Positions 7,688 through 16,320 of a DNA stretch of 20,337 nt are shown here, one piece after another. The position numbers and the translations under genes are program-made. The notes beneath the pieces were generated by a model. That model had not been told where the DNA came from, ran no database searches, and saw nothing but the letters and a program-made list of their open reading frames with translations. Source of the stretch: Candidatus Muproteobacteria bacterium RIFCSPHIGHO2_01_FULL_65_16 (GTDB lineage Bacteria > Pseudomonadota > Gammaproteobacteria > Acidiferrobacterales > Sulfurifustaceae); NCBI GenBank assembly GCA_001785175.1, contig MFSY01000030.1:8733-29069 (forward strand). Direction: 5' to 3'. Numbering within the stretch: the stretch's first letter is position 1; every line of letters begins with the position of its first letter.

Positions 7688-8578
7688 ATGGAAACCAAAA
7701 CTTTGGAAGAGCTCCGCGCCCTGGCCCAGGCCAGGGGTCTGCGCGACTACGACAAACTCGCGCGCAAGGAACTGCTGAAGCTGCTTGCCGAAAAGAAGTC
7801 GGCGCCGGCGAAAAAGTCCAGGCCGACGGCCGGGACCGCCAAACCCAGATCGCGCGCAACCGCTAAAACAGCCGCCAGGCCGGCCGAACCAGCTCCCGCG
7901 CCGCCAACCGGCGCCCCCGGACCGGGCGCATACGCCGCGGTCCAGCCCGCGGCGTTGACCCGGCCTTCGCCACCAGACCGGGTCGGCGGCGAAGAAGAGC
8001 GCATCGAGGAAGCCAAGTACGCCTTTGTCCCCCGGGGCGAAGCGCCGCCGACCAGCACGTGGGCCACCGGGCTCACGGAAAACATCGAATACTTCCCCGG
8101 AGCGCGTGAACCGACCCTGTGCCTGCTGCCGCAGAAGCCCGGCATCCTGCACGCCTACTGGGCGCTCCCGGCGGAAATGCCGGCGCCCCTGCAACTCAGG
8201 CTGTGCCGCATGAGCGGGGACGGGTTCGAGATCTTGCAGGAGCTGGCGCTGCCGGCGGCCAGCGGCCAATGGTATTTCCATGTGGGCGAAGACGCCGAAC
8301 CCGGCGGCTATTTCGTGCACCTCGGTTATTACGATGAGCGCGGCGAGTTCGTCACCGCCATACACCACGGCATCGCGCGTATCCCCAGCCTCTACGCCTC
8401 GGAGCACACCGACCGGCTCTGGCGGGTGAGCGAGGATTGGTTTCGCGCGATGTATCTGCGCGCCGGCGGTTTTCTACGCGCCGGCCGCCTCGGCTGGACC
8501 GCCGCGATCGGCAGCCCGGGCGGCGCGCCCGGCGCGCGCCTCGCCTGGCCGGGCGGTGTCAGCAGTAAACCTAAATGA
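7688..8578 (+). CDS. DUF4912 domain protein with N-terminal SAP/Rho-N-like segment
   Basis: The function is not known. Three parts can be seen in the 296 residues. An N-terminal helical segment (about 4-36, KTLEELRALAQARGLRDYDK...) resembles SAP or Rho-N-like helical modules. A K/A/P/R-rich low-complexity linker follows (about 37-100). A DUF4912-like domain (about 125-245) includes LCLLPQKPGILHAYWALP and a GYFVHLGYYDERGEF strand pair. A hydrophobic/glycine-rich tail ends the protein. Of two adjacent ATGs (7685, 7688) the second is chosen because GGAGG at 7678-7682 is then 5 bases away. It is followed after 114 bases by the GH57 branching enzyme, with which DUF4912 genes are often associated (from memory). 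A carbohydrate-binding or scaffold role is inference only. Confidence 0.8.
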   Translation: METKTLEELRALAQARGLRDYDKLARKELLKLLAEKKSAPAKKSRPTAGTAKPRSRATAKTAARPAEPAPAPPTGAPGPGAYAAVQPAALTRPSPPDRVGGEEERIEEAKYAFVPRGEAPPTSTWATGLTENIEYFPGAREPTLCLLPQKPGILHAYWALPAEMPAPLQLRLCRMSGDGFEILQELALPAASGQWYFHVGEDAEPGGYFVHLGYYDERGEFVTAIHHGIARIPSLYASEHTDRLWRVSEDWFRAMYLRAGGFLRAGRLGWTAAIGSPGGAPGARLAWPGGVSSKPK

Positions 8579-8585
8579 CAAATGC

Positions 8586-8664
8586 AACCGCCAAGACGCC
8601 AGGAGCGCCAGGTTTTTACTGCTGAAAAAGTGCCTTTCTTGGCGACCTTGGCGTCTTGGCGGTT
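8586..8664. repeat. inverted pair of CGCCAAGA-type repeats
   Basis: The left copy at 8586-8612 (AACCGCCAAGACGCCAGGAG...) and the right copy at 8638-8664 are inverted 27-base arms with four or five mismatches around a 25-base loop. They occupy most of the 114-base gap between the DUF4912 stop and the branching-enzyme start. In RNA this would fold into a long hairpin, so it may reduce readthrough or stabilise ends. Confidence 0.8.
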
Positions 8665-8692
8665 CAAAAATATTCTTTAGGGCAATCTCCGG

Positions 8693-10270
<1,578 letters not shown>

Positions 10271-10285
<15 letters not shown>

Positions 10286-10771
10286 CGCAGATTTACGCAG
10301 ATCAAAAAAGCCGGAACCGCAGATGAAAGCGGAGAAACACTTTTATCCGCAGATTAACGCGGATTTGAGAAAAACAACTTGAACCGCCAAGGACGCCAAG
10401 AGAACAAATTCATTTATCCGCAGATTTCGCAGATTAACGCAGATTTGAAAAAACAGGATTGAACTGCCAGGACGCCAGGGTTGCCAGGAAAGGCAACTCT
10501 TTTACCGCTTTATCTGTCGCTCTCTTATCTGTGCCCATCTGCGTTTATCCGCGGTTTCGTTAAGCATTTCATTATTGGAACCACAGATGCACACGGATAA
10601 ACACAGATCACAGTAACACCGTTTCTGTCACTTGATCCTGTATCTGTGTTCATCTGTGTTCATCCGTGGTTTCGTCGTTGCTTTGTCTTTTTACTCTCAA
10701 AATCCGCGTCCATCTGTGTTCATCTGTGGTTTCGCCATTGCCGTGTCTCTGCGTCTCTGCGGTGAAAAAAC
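10271..10771. repeat. composite short-period repeat cluster, right copy (inverted relative to 6361-6780)
   Basis: In order this holds CGCAGATTAA-type plus (10271-10302), AACCGCAGATGAAAGCGG (10315-10332), CGCAGATTAA plus (10341-10365), CGCCAAGGA plus (10381-10405), CGCAGATTTCGCAGATTAA plus (10412-10447), CGCCAGGG plus (10461-10488), CGCAGATGG-type minus (10524-10559), CACAGATGAA plus (10578-10613) and minus (10641-10674, 10700-10734), and CGCAGAG minus (10747-10771). Sub-blocks 10353-10465 and 10598-10690 match, inverted, blocks at 6541-6680 and 6391-6483. The first copy supplies the branching-enzyme stop codon. Confidence 0.85.
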
Positions 10772-10904
10772 TTCCTTCCAGTAATTTTTCTGGATTCTGT
10801 TTAATATTTCATTATTTACCGATTTACCCATAGACCTTTCGCGTTTACTTATCAGAAAGTTAGCGCGCTTTCTTCATGTTGCCACGGCTCCGGAATGCTA
10901 CTTA

Positions 10905-10919
10905 TTGATTGGCCATCAA
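10905..10919. promoter_or_regulatory. FNR-like palindrome with a 5-base spacer
   Basis: TTGAT-TGGCC-ATCAA has both FNR half sites but one base too many between them. It lies just upstream of a possible structured RNA and 320 bases before the hemerythrin gene. Function is doubtful. Confidence 0.25.
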
Positions 10920-10923
10920 CCGC

Positions 10924-11001
10924 GGTGCTAGAGTTATTTTAGGATGAAAATACTCGATAGGCGGTCGAAAAGAGCCGTTGTATGGAGTAAGGTGTAGCAC
11001 C
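10924..11001 (+). ncRNA. candidate structured RNA or leader element, unclassified
   Basis: GGTGCTA (10924-10930) pairs with TAGCACC (10995-11001) and encloses two alternatives. Either GAGTTATTTT (10931-10940) pairs with AAAATACTC (10947-10955) with one bulge, or ACTCGATA (10952-10959) pairs with TATGGAGT (10981-10988) with one mismatch, around a small CGGTC/GAGCCG hairpin with a GAAAA loop. The two pairings share ACTC and exclude each other, as in switch-like leaders. A further GCACC/GGTGC pair follows (11033-11037/11046-11050). It matches no RNA class I recognise. The surrounding 10790-11238 is lower in GC (24 of 60 bases at 11101-11160) and has no convincing gene. Confidence 0.3.
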
Positions 11002-11146
11002 ACTGGGAAAATCTATTGGAAAGCACCGCAGCCAAAAGACCCGCAGGTGCCAGGAGGCGCAGTCTCGCAACTAAGTCAGCATCAAACGCTCTACTATTTT
11101 GTTTGTAACCATTTGTTTATAGATGGTTTTTGTGGATACGGCAGAG

Positions 11147-11162
11147 TGGCATGGGTTATGCA
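11147..11162 (+). promoter_or_regulatory. sigma-54-type promoter ahead of the hemerythrin gene
   Basis: TGGCATGGGTTATGCA matches TGGCACGNNNNTTGCA at all fixed positions but two, with the essential GG and GC at the exact spacing. Transcription start would be near 11174, leaving a leader of about 65 bases before the ATG at 11239. No convincing sigma-70 promoter is seen nearby. Confidence 0.5.
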
Positions 11163-11238
11163 AATGAACATCATCAAGGATAATTCGTGGGCCAAGGCGG
11201 GCCTTCCTCAACCGAGACCTTACTCAAGGAGGTAGACC

Positions 11239-11733
11239 ATGGCTAACTTATTCAGCTTCAAGAAGGAAGCCACGCAAGAGGCCGCCAAACCGGCGCCGGG
11301 CACCAGCATCTTCTACGACCGGGGTCTGATCCCCAAGCTGGTGAGCGATCACCAGACCATGCTGGGGATGTACAACCAGATCCTGGCGGCGGTATCGGCG
11401 CAAAATCCCGCGCTGGTGAAGCAGAAGCTCGGCGAATTCCGCGGGGCCCTGCAAGAGCATCTGCTGACGGAGAACGTCAAGCTGTACATCTATCTGACCA
11501 AGCAGCTGGCGGATGACGAGATCAACGCCCAGATCATCGGTGAGTTCCGTCATGAGATGAACGGCATCGCCCAGGTTGTGATGGCCTTCGTGCGCAGATA
11601 CACCGATACGGAACTCAACGCGGTCAGCCTGATCGCAATGAAGAAGGAATTGGAAGAGATCGGCGCCGCGTTGGTCAAGCGCATCCAGAGGGAAGAAAAC
11701 ACGCTTTATCCGCTGTACCGGCCGTCGTACTAG
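11239..11733 (+). CDS. hemerythrin HHE cation-binding domain protein
   Basis: This is a small cytoplasmic four-helix protein of 164 residues, predicted to hold a non-heme di-iron site that binds oxygen or nitric oxide or senses redox state. Likely iron ligands are H38 (SDHQTM), H73 and E77 (QEHLLTENV), H104 (FRHEMNG) and the carboxylates of the final REENTLYPLY helix. A short Lys/Ala-rich N-terminus precedes the bundle. The ATG at 11239 has an ideal AAGGAGG 6 bases upstream, implying strong translation. A sigma-54-like promoter lies about 80 bases upstream and a clear terminator follows, so it is probably a single-gene unit. It is convergent with glk. The exact partner or ligand is not evident. 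Confidence 0.9.
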   Translation: MANLFSFKKEATQEAAKPAPGTSIFYDRGLIPKLVSDHQTMLGMYNQILAAVSAQNPALVKQKLGEFRGALQEHLLTENVKLYIYLTKQLADDEINAQIIGEFRHEMNGIAQVVMAFVRRYTDTELNAVSLIAMKKELEEIGAALVKRIQREENTLYPLYRPSY

Positions 11734-11756
11734 GCGTACAGCCAGGGCGTTGCACA

Positions 11757-11795
11757 CGATCCCGGAACCTCCGGTTTCCGGGATCGTCTGTTTTC
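11757..11795 (+). terminator. rho-independent terminator after the hemerythrin gene
   Basis: Perfect 11-base arms CGATCCCGGAA (11757-11767) and TTCCGGGATCG (11776-11786) with an 8-base loop are followed by TCTGTTTT. It sits between the convergent hemerythrin and glk stops, so the hairpin may also affect the end of glk transcripts, though no T-run is seen on the minus side. Confidence 0.8.
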
Positions 11796-11810
11796 GTGTT
11801 CCGAACAACG

Positions 11811-12824
11811 TCAGGCGCCCGACCGGGCCGATGCCAGCCGGCAGGCCGCCAGCGTTGCGCCCGCCAAGCCCACCCCGGGATTCATCACCACCCGCACCGG
11901 CACGGCGGCGACTAACGCCGACATGTCGCCCTTGTTGCGGAAGGCCGCGATGAAGCCGCCGTCCCTGAGCCGCGGCAGTATCTTCGGTGCAATGCCGCCG
12001 GCGATGTAGACGCCTCCGGTCGCGCCGGCCGTCAGCGCCAGGTTTCCCGTCTGCGCGCCGTAGATGCGCACGAACAGATCCAGTGTCCTGCCCGCCAGCG
12101 GGTCACTCTGTGCCAGCGCCGCGCGCGTAATGGCCGCGGCCGGATCGCCGCTGGTGATGGCCACGGCCACCGATTCCGATTCAGGCGCCGCGCCACGCGC
12201 GCGCAGAAATTCATACAGGCGCAAGATCCCGGGACCGGAAAGAATGAGCTCATAGGAAGCGCGCCCAAAGTTTCTGAGCAAGTACCGCGTGAGCTCGATC
12301 TGCAACTCGTCCGTAGGGCCGAAATCGGCATGCCCGCCCTCGGTGGCGATCGCTTCGTAATGATCGTTCTGCCACACGAGTACCCCCTGCCCCAACCCCG
12401 TGCCGGCGCCGATCACGGCGCGCGGACCGCGCAACACCGGTTCACCCTCTTGCAGCACGACAAAATCCTTTTCGTCCAGCGCCTCGATGCCGTAGCCGAC
12501 GGCCTGGAAATCGTTTATCAGGCGTACTCCGGGAAAATCGAACTCGCGCGCGAGATCATGGCCATGAATCTCCCACGGCAGGTTGGTGACCTTGACGTGC
12601 CGGCCTGTCGCCGTTTCCTTCACCGGACCGGCGATGCCAAGGCAGGCGGCAACTATCCTGTCGTCCCGCCCCGTTTCGAAAAACTCACGGAGGATGGGCG
12701 ACAGACCGTCGTAGGCTCGGCTATCGAAGCGCTGTTCCCGGACGGAGCGCCAGCGGCCCGCATCGCATTCCGCGATACGCAACAGCGTTTTGGTTCCGCC
12801 GATGTCGCCCGCCAGCACGCGCAT
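11811..12824 (-). CDS. glk: glucokinase
   Basis: Glk phosphorylates glucose with ATP to glucose-6-phosphate in the cytoplasm. The 337 residues show DIGGTKT (7-13, phosphate loop), GIAGPV (63-68), TNLPWEI (80-86), NDFQAVGYG with the catalytic D105, GAGTGLGQG (139-147), EGGHADF (162-168), SGPGIL and YIAGGIAPKIL, as in the E. coli Glk family. The ATG at 12824 is preceded by GGAGG at a spacing of 8. It probably recycles glucose released by the alpha-glucan enzymes upstream, an inference from pathway logic and proximity. It is divergent from the tRNA-Leu gene and convergent with the hemerythrin gene. Confidence 0.95.
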   Translation of the reverse strand: MRVLAGDIGGTKTLLRIAECDAGRWRSVREQRFDSRAYDGLSPILREFFETGRDDRIVAACLGIAGPVKETATGRHVKVTNLPWEIHGHDLAREFDFPGVRLINDFQAVGYGIEALDEKDFVVLQEGEPVLRGPRAVIGAGTGLGQGVLVWQNDHYEAIATEGGHADFGPTDELQIELTRYLLRNFGRASYELILSGPGILRLYEFLRARGAAPESESVAVAITSGDPAAAITRAALAQSDPLAGRTLDLFVRIYGAQTGNLALTAGATGGVYIAGGIAPKILPRLRDGGFIAAFRNKGDMSALVAAVPVRVVMNPGVGLAGATLAACRLASARSGA

Positions 12825-12886
12825 GAAGATCGCCTCCGCTCCTTCGGGACCGGGCCGTTACGCTGTTATCATGCAGGGAGGATTGT

Positions 12887-12892
12887 TATACT
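12887..12892 (+). promoter_or_regulatory. -10 box for tRNA-Leu
   Basis: TATACT lies 11 bases before the mature tRNA 5' end, placing transcription start only a few bases upstream of it. The -35 (TGTTAT at 12864-12869) is weak. Confidence 0.45.
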
Positions 12893-12903
12893 TCCAGCCC
12901 CTT

Positions 12904-12990
12904 GCCGGGGTGGCGGAACTGGTAGACGCGCCGGACTCAAAATCCGGTGGTGGCGACACCGTGTCGGTTCGATTCCGACCCTCGGTACCA
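12904..12990 (+). tRNA. tRNA-Leu (anticodon CAA)
   Basis: This 87-base class II tRNA has an acceptor GCCGGGG pairing with CCTCGGT (two G-U pairs), then A and an encoded CCA. The anticodon stem CCGGA/TCCGG encloses loop CTCAAAA with CAA at 12938-12940, reading UUG. A long variable arm and a T arm GTCGG-TTCGATT-CCGAC complete it. Confidence 0.97.
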
Positions 12991-12997
12991 TTAAATC

Positions 12998-13033
12998 AAA
13001 GGGCCACGGCGATGTGGCCCTTTTCTATTTTTG
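12998..13033 (+). terminator. rho-independent terminator after tRNA-Leu
   Basis: AAAGGGCCAC (12998-13007) and GTGGCCCTTT (13014-13023) form a 10-base stem with a 6-base loop, followed by a T-rich run ending TATTTTTG. Confidence 0.9.
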
Positions 13034-13037
13034 TAAT

Positions 13038-13057
13038 CGGCAGATGAACGCGGATTT
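13038..13057 (+). repeat. single CGCAGATGAACGCGGATT-type repeat
   Basis: A GGCAGATGAACGCGGATTTT copy of the CGCAGAT family sits directly after the tRNA terminator, in the 80-base gap before the thioredoxin-like gene end. Confidence 0.65.
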
Positions 13058-13112
13058 TAGAATTAGGGGAACCTCCAAGCCGCGACGTTTTTGAGATAGC
13101 TTCTACGCCCCG

Positions 13113-14123
13113 CTACTCGCCGAAATCTATGCTGACCCCCTGCCGCAACAGGTCCCGCTGGCGGTCGGCCAGGTAGGATGAGAAGCGGTCGTAGCGCTGG
13201 TAGTGCCGGCCGCCGACGAAGCGCAGCATTTCCTTGAAGTGGAAGTGGTACAGGCGGCCCTCGACGCGCGCGGCCTCCTTGCCTTCGTCAAACAGCACGA
13301 CGCCGGGACGGTGGGTCAGCCCGAGTGACGCGGCCCAGGCCCGCGGCGTGGTGCGCGCACCGGAGATATCGAGGATCGGCGAGTCGGCGTAGGCGTCCAG
13401 CCGCACGACCCGGAAGGTTTTGAGTTCGGCAAGCACGTCCTGACGGTTGAGCACCTTTTCGTGGAACCCGGCGCAGTCCGCGCAGTTCCGGTCCTCGAAG
13501 ATCACCGCCAGCGGTTGGCGGTAGTGCGCGAAATCCGTGACCTCTTCAAAGCGCGGATGATCGCGCAACGTATAAACAGGCGCCCGTTGTTTCTTTTCAA
13601 TGTAGGCCGACAACGATTGGTTGCGGTATTCCTTGTCATGCACGTATTCGAGGGCGTGGCGCAGCGTCGGCGGCGTGCGGTACCCGTTCATCTGCAGGAC
13701 CTTTTTCCCGTCCGGGGCGATGAACACCAGGGTCGGCGTGCCGACGACTTTCAGCCTGATCGCCAGGTCCTGTTCGGTGTACGTGGCCCCATCAATCCAC
13801 GTCACTTCCTGTGCGCCGCGGACATTGACGGCGATGACATCGAAATGCTTCCGGATGTATTCCATGTTCGCGCCCCGATGGAAATTCTCATCGAGCATGC
13901 GGGCGCAATACGGACAATCGTTGAGGTCCATGAAGACGAGAATATGCCGGCCGGCCCGGCGGGCCTCGTCAACCTCGTCCTGGAAATTGAGAAAGCTCGA
14001 CTTGAACCAATCGGGCAACGAATGGGCTTTCCCGCCCGTGACACGACCCGCCGGCGGTTCCGCGAGGGCGGGGCCGCCGATCGCCAGCAGCGCGGCACAC
14101 AATAACAGCACCAGTCTTTTCAT
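13113..14123 (-). CDS. secreted tandem thioredoxin-fold protein (SoxW-like)
   Basis: This 336-residue periplasmic protein is probably a thiol-disulfide oxidoreductase. The signal peptide is MKRLVLLLCAALLAIGGPALA with cleavage before EPPAG; no lipobox is seen. The first thioredoxin-like domain (about 35-175) has LNDCPYCARM with C70/C73 and the cis-proline motif GTPTLVF (P130). The second (about 190-320) has NCADCAGF with C214/C217 and HRPGVVLF (P273). The ATG at 14123 is chosen because the signal peptide starts there and AAGGA lies 8 bases upstream; an earlier ATG at 14150 would spoil the signal peptide. A 36-base gap follows the upstream acetyltransferase fusion gene, so the two may be co-transcribed. 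The substrate is unknown; single-domain relatives reactivate Sox or cytochrome maturation proteins. Confidence 0.85.
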   Translation of the reverse strand: MKRLVLLLCAALLAIGGPALAEPPAGRVTGGKAHSLPDWFKSSFLNFQDEVDEARRAGRHILVFMDLNDCPYCARMLDENFHRGANMEYIRKHFDVIAVNVRGAQEVTWIDGATYTEQDLAIRLKVVGTPTLVFIAPDGKKVLQMNGYRTPPTLRHALEYVHDKEYRNQSLSAYIEKKQRAPVYTLRDHPRFEEVTDFAHYRQPLAVIFEDRNCADCAGFHEKVLNRQDVLAELKTFRVVRLDAYADSPILDISGARTTPRAWAASLGLTHRPGVVLFDEGKEAARVEGRLYHFHFKEMLRFVGGRHYQRYDRFSSYLADRQRDLLRQGVSIDFGE

Positions 14124-14159
14124 ACATTTCGTCCTTGTGGTGAAGGGCATTCCTGCCGG

Positions 14160-15116
14160 TCATTTGCCGGGAGCCGGGAATAAATCTGGCGCCTTTTCTT
14201 GCGCCTTGCCGTCAGATAACGACACCGCGATCTTTGTAGCAATGGCCGTGTATTCACGGCACCGCTCATGTAGCTTGTTTTCGCGGAAGGTTTGTTGCCC
14301 TTCCGGTGTGCCCAGGTCGCAGCCCAGCAACTCACTGCACTTGGTTGAACCACAGGCCGCCCCAAACTCGGCAACGAGGCGCTGTACCGCGAAATAATTT
14401 TGCTCGACAGATTCAACTTCACGATCTCTTCCATATACGAGATTGAGCCCGAGAATCCCGCCCGTCAGGGCGCCGCACATGCCCGAGGTGCGCGAAAGGC
14501 CGCTACAGAATCCGGTGGCGATTGCCGGTATCAAGGGGGATTCAATACCATTGTGTTTTGCCACGGCCAACAATACTGCTTCGGCGCAGTAGTACCCGGA
14601 ATCAAAAAGAGCCTTGCTGCTACCTTCTGGATCTGCTGTTGAAGACGGCTCGGACGCTGTAGCACAACCGCCGCAGCCAGCGGCAACCGAGCGAAACATG
14701 AGCGCTGCTGAATCAGGACATAACTCACGAAACTGTTGTGTGTTTCGTATTGCTTCTGGCGCCCTGGCCCGCGCTATAGACGCAAAACCAAGCTTCGCAA
14801 AATACCCTTGGGCGGTGGTCGTCAGGAGGTATAGACCGGAGATTCCAGACCGGCGGGCATGTGTGATCACCTGTTGGTAGAGTTGTTTTGCAATTCCCCG
14901 GTTCCGCTGTTCCGGCAACACTGCAAAAGACCGTAACAGCCCAACGCCTGCCCCGCAATTCTCAAAACCACCAACACCGGCGAGTTTCCCTTCATCCTCG
15001 GCAACGAGGAAATTGGCAACATGCTCCTTCACTCCATCAGAAGGCAACTGAGAAGCGAGCAGGACGCTTTCGATTGCCGGGATATCCGATATCGTTGCGG
15101 TTCGTATGTTGACCAT
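14160..15116 (-). CDS. fusion of ArsN2-like GNAT acetyltransferase and C_GCAxxG_C_C family domain
   Basis: Two domains lie in 318 residues. Residues 1-145 are a GNAT acetyltransferase with the acetyl-CoA loop EQRNRGIAKQLY (69-80) and LYLLTTTAQGYFAKLGF, resembling ArsN2 proteins of arsenic gene clusters. A short linker with CGGC (148-151) leads to residues 168-300, a C_GCAxxG_C_C domain with FDSGYYCAEAVL (C177), GFCSGLSRTSGMCGALTGG (C204, C214), C260, C266 and C286, thought to be a redox or metal-binding fold. The ATG at 15116 fits the GNAT N-terminus, but the ribosome site is weak (AAAGG). GC is lower than neighbours: 28/60 and 36/60 bases in two stretches counted, suggesting transfer. No arsR, arsC or arsenite pump is in the window. 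The domains may act on an arsenical or a thiol compound, which is inference. Confidence 0.8.
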   Translation of the reverse strand: MVNIRTATISDIPAIESVLLASQLPSDGVKEHVANFLVAEDEGKLAGVGGFENCGAGVGLLRSFAVLPEQRNRGIAKQLYQQVITHARRSGISGLYLLTTTAQGYFAKLGFASIARARAPEAIRNTQQFRELCPDSAALMFRSVAAGCGGCATASEPSSTADPEGSSKALFDSGYYCAEAVLLAVAKHNGIESPLIPAIATGFCSGLSRTSGMCGALTGGILGLNLVYGRDREVESVEQNYFAVQRLVAEFGAACGSTKCSELLGCDLGTPEGQQTFRENKLHERCREYTAIATKIAVSLSDGKAQEKAPDLFPAPGK

Positions 15117-15159
15117 GGCCTTTAAAAAAACGCGACAGATTTATTTTCCCCCAGCCTCG

Positions 15160-15327
15160 CGCGACATTCGTACGCCCCGGTACCGCATCCACGTCAAGCG
15201 CGCGTCCCGGCGCGACGTGGAAATTCGTACGTCCCTGTACAGCACAGAGAACGCAAAGATTCTTCTGTTCATTGCCCGATGCTTTTCTTTGCGCCCTTTG
15301 TGCTGTGCAGGACGCACGAATGTCGCG
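15160..15327. repeat. nested foldback repeat between the GNAT fusion and universal-stress genes
   Basis: The 300-base gap 15117-15417 holds no gene. Arms at 15223-15259 and 15286-15321 are inverted copies of about 37 bases with a few mismatches and one indel; they include a CACAGAGAACGCAAAGA-like short-period repeat. CGCGACATTCGTACG at 15160-15174 pairs even better (14/15) with 15313-15327, and CCACGTC/GACGTGG makes a smaller hairpin (15188-15194/15214-15220). Downstream to 15417 is unassigned sequence with a small CCTG/CAGG hairpin. Confidence 0.7.
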
Positions 15328-15417
15328 GGCGCGAACCTGTAGCCCTACTCGCTTCGCTCGTTCGTCCTGCCTTATGACAGGCGCAGGAGCGACCGTCTTT
15401 GCGGCAAATAATCATAC

Positions 15418-16320
15418 TTAATCAGAACTTCCCTGGGGTCTTGAGCGCTTGCCCCGGGACTTGGTTTTCTTCGCGCCTTCCTGCCGCACCAGGAGCACGG
15501 CGCAGTCGCCCGCCTCGAGCAACTCCTGGATTGTTTCGTCGCGCAGCGCCGTCATGCCGGCGGCCAGCACCAGCGTACCCGGCGTTTCGCTCTGGATCGC
15601 GCGCCGCAGGCTCGCGCCGTCGGCCTCGGCCAGCAGGCGAAAACGCGCCTGCACCCCGTTTTTCTTCAGGCGCGCGGCCGCCTCCGCCTCGAGCCGGCGC
15701 GCCTGTTGCGGATCGTCGGCGACGACCAGCACGCTGATGCGCTGCTCCTCGTCCGGCAGGAGGCGGGCGGCGAGTTCCAGCGCCTGCACGCTCGCCGGCG
15801 ATCCGTCGTAGAGCGCCACCACCGGCGACCGCAGGCAGACGCCTTGCGACACCACAAGCACGGCGCCGGTCGCCCCGCTCACGACCGCCTGCGCGGTGGC
15901 GCCCAAACGCAGGCGCGGACTCACCTGCATACCGGTCATGCCGAGCGCCACGAGATCGGCGGACTCCGCCGCCGCCAGCAGCTCCGCCGCCACCATCCCG
16001 CGCGCCACGCGGAATGACCAGCGCACGCGCACGCGCTCGGCCGCCTGAGCCAGCGCCTGTTGCGCCCGCGCCGCCTGCGCCCGCAGCGCCCGCTCCATGT
16101 CCTCGCTCTCCAGCCGCCGCGTGCGGGCGGAGGGAAATCCCACTTCGCGCGCGAACGGCAGTCCCGCCAGGCGCAGCAGATTTATATCCTCGACGAACAG
16201 CCCGAGCAGTTCCGCTTCCATCTGCTCCGCGAGCTGGGCCGCCGCCTCGAGCGCGGCCTGGCTGGCGCCGGAGGCGTCCAGCGCCACCAGGATGCGGCGG
16301 ATGTGCACGTGCCCGTTCAC
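15418..16320 (-). CDS. tandem universal stress protein (UspA domains)
   Basis: This 300-residue cytoplasmic protein has two Usp-like halves. The first (7-157) starts RRILVALDASGAS and ends with the ATP-site pattern G127-x2-G130-x9-G140-A, so it is likely nucleotide-binding. The second (about 163-280) begins SPVVALYDGSPASVQALELA and ends CAVLLVRQ, but its nucleotide loop is shorter and less clear. A basic tail follows (KKTKSRGKRSRPQ). The start is GTG at 16320, overlapping the stop of the Lon-like protease gene by 4 bases (GTGA), so translation is probably coupled. No separate ribosome site is strong. Pairing with a protease suggests a shared stress response (inference). Confidence 0.87.
   Translation of the reverse strand: MNGHVHIRRILVALDASGASQAALEAAAQLAEQMEAELLGLFVEDINLLRLAGLPFAREVGFPSARTRRLESEDMERALRAQAARAQQALAQAAERVRVRWSFRVARGMVAAELLAAAESADLVALGMTGMQVSPRLRLGATAQAVVSGATGAVLVVSQGVCLRSPVVALYDGSPASVQALELAARLLPDEEQRISVLVVADDPQQARRLEAEAAARLKKNGVQARFRLLAEADGASLRRAIQSETPGTLVLAAGMTALRDETIQELLEAGDCAVLLVRQEGAKKTKSRGKRSRPQGSSD

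Noticed and set aside
10924..11001. Assignment to a known riboswitch class
   Set aside because: The conserved cores of c-di-GMP (GEMM), fluoride and cobalamin classes were looked for and not found, so it is left unclassified.
10978..11235. 85-codon ORF upstream of the hemerythrin gene
   Set aside because: It begins at TTG without a ribosome site, overlaps the candidate RNA and the sigma-54 site, and its stop lies in the hemerythrin ribosome site; no family is recognisable.
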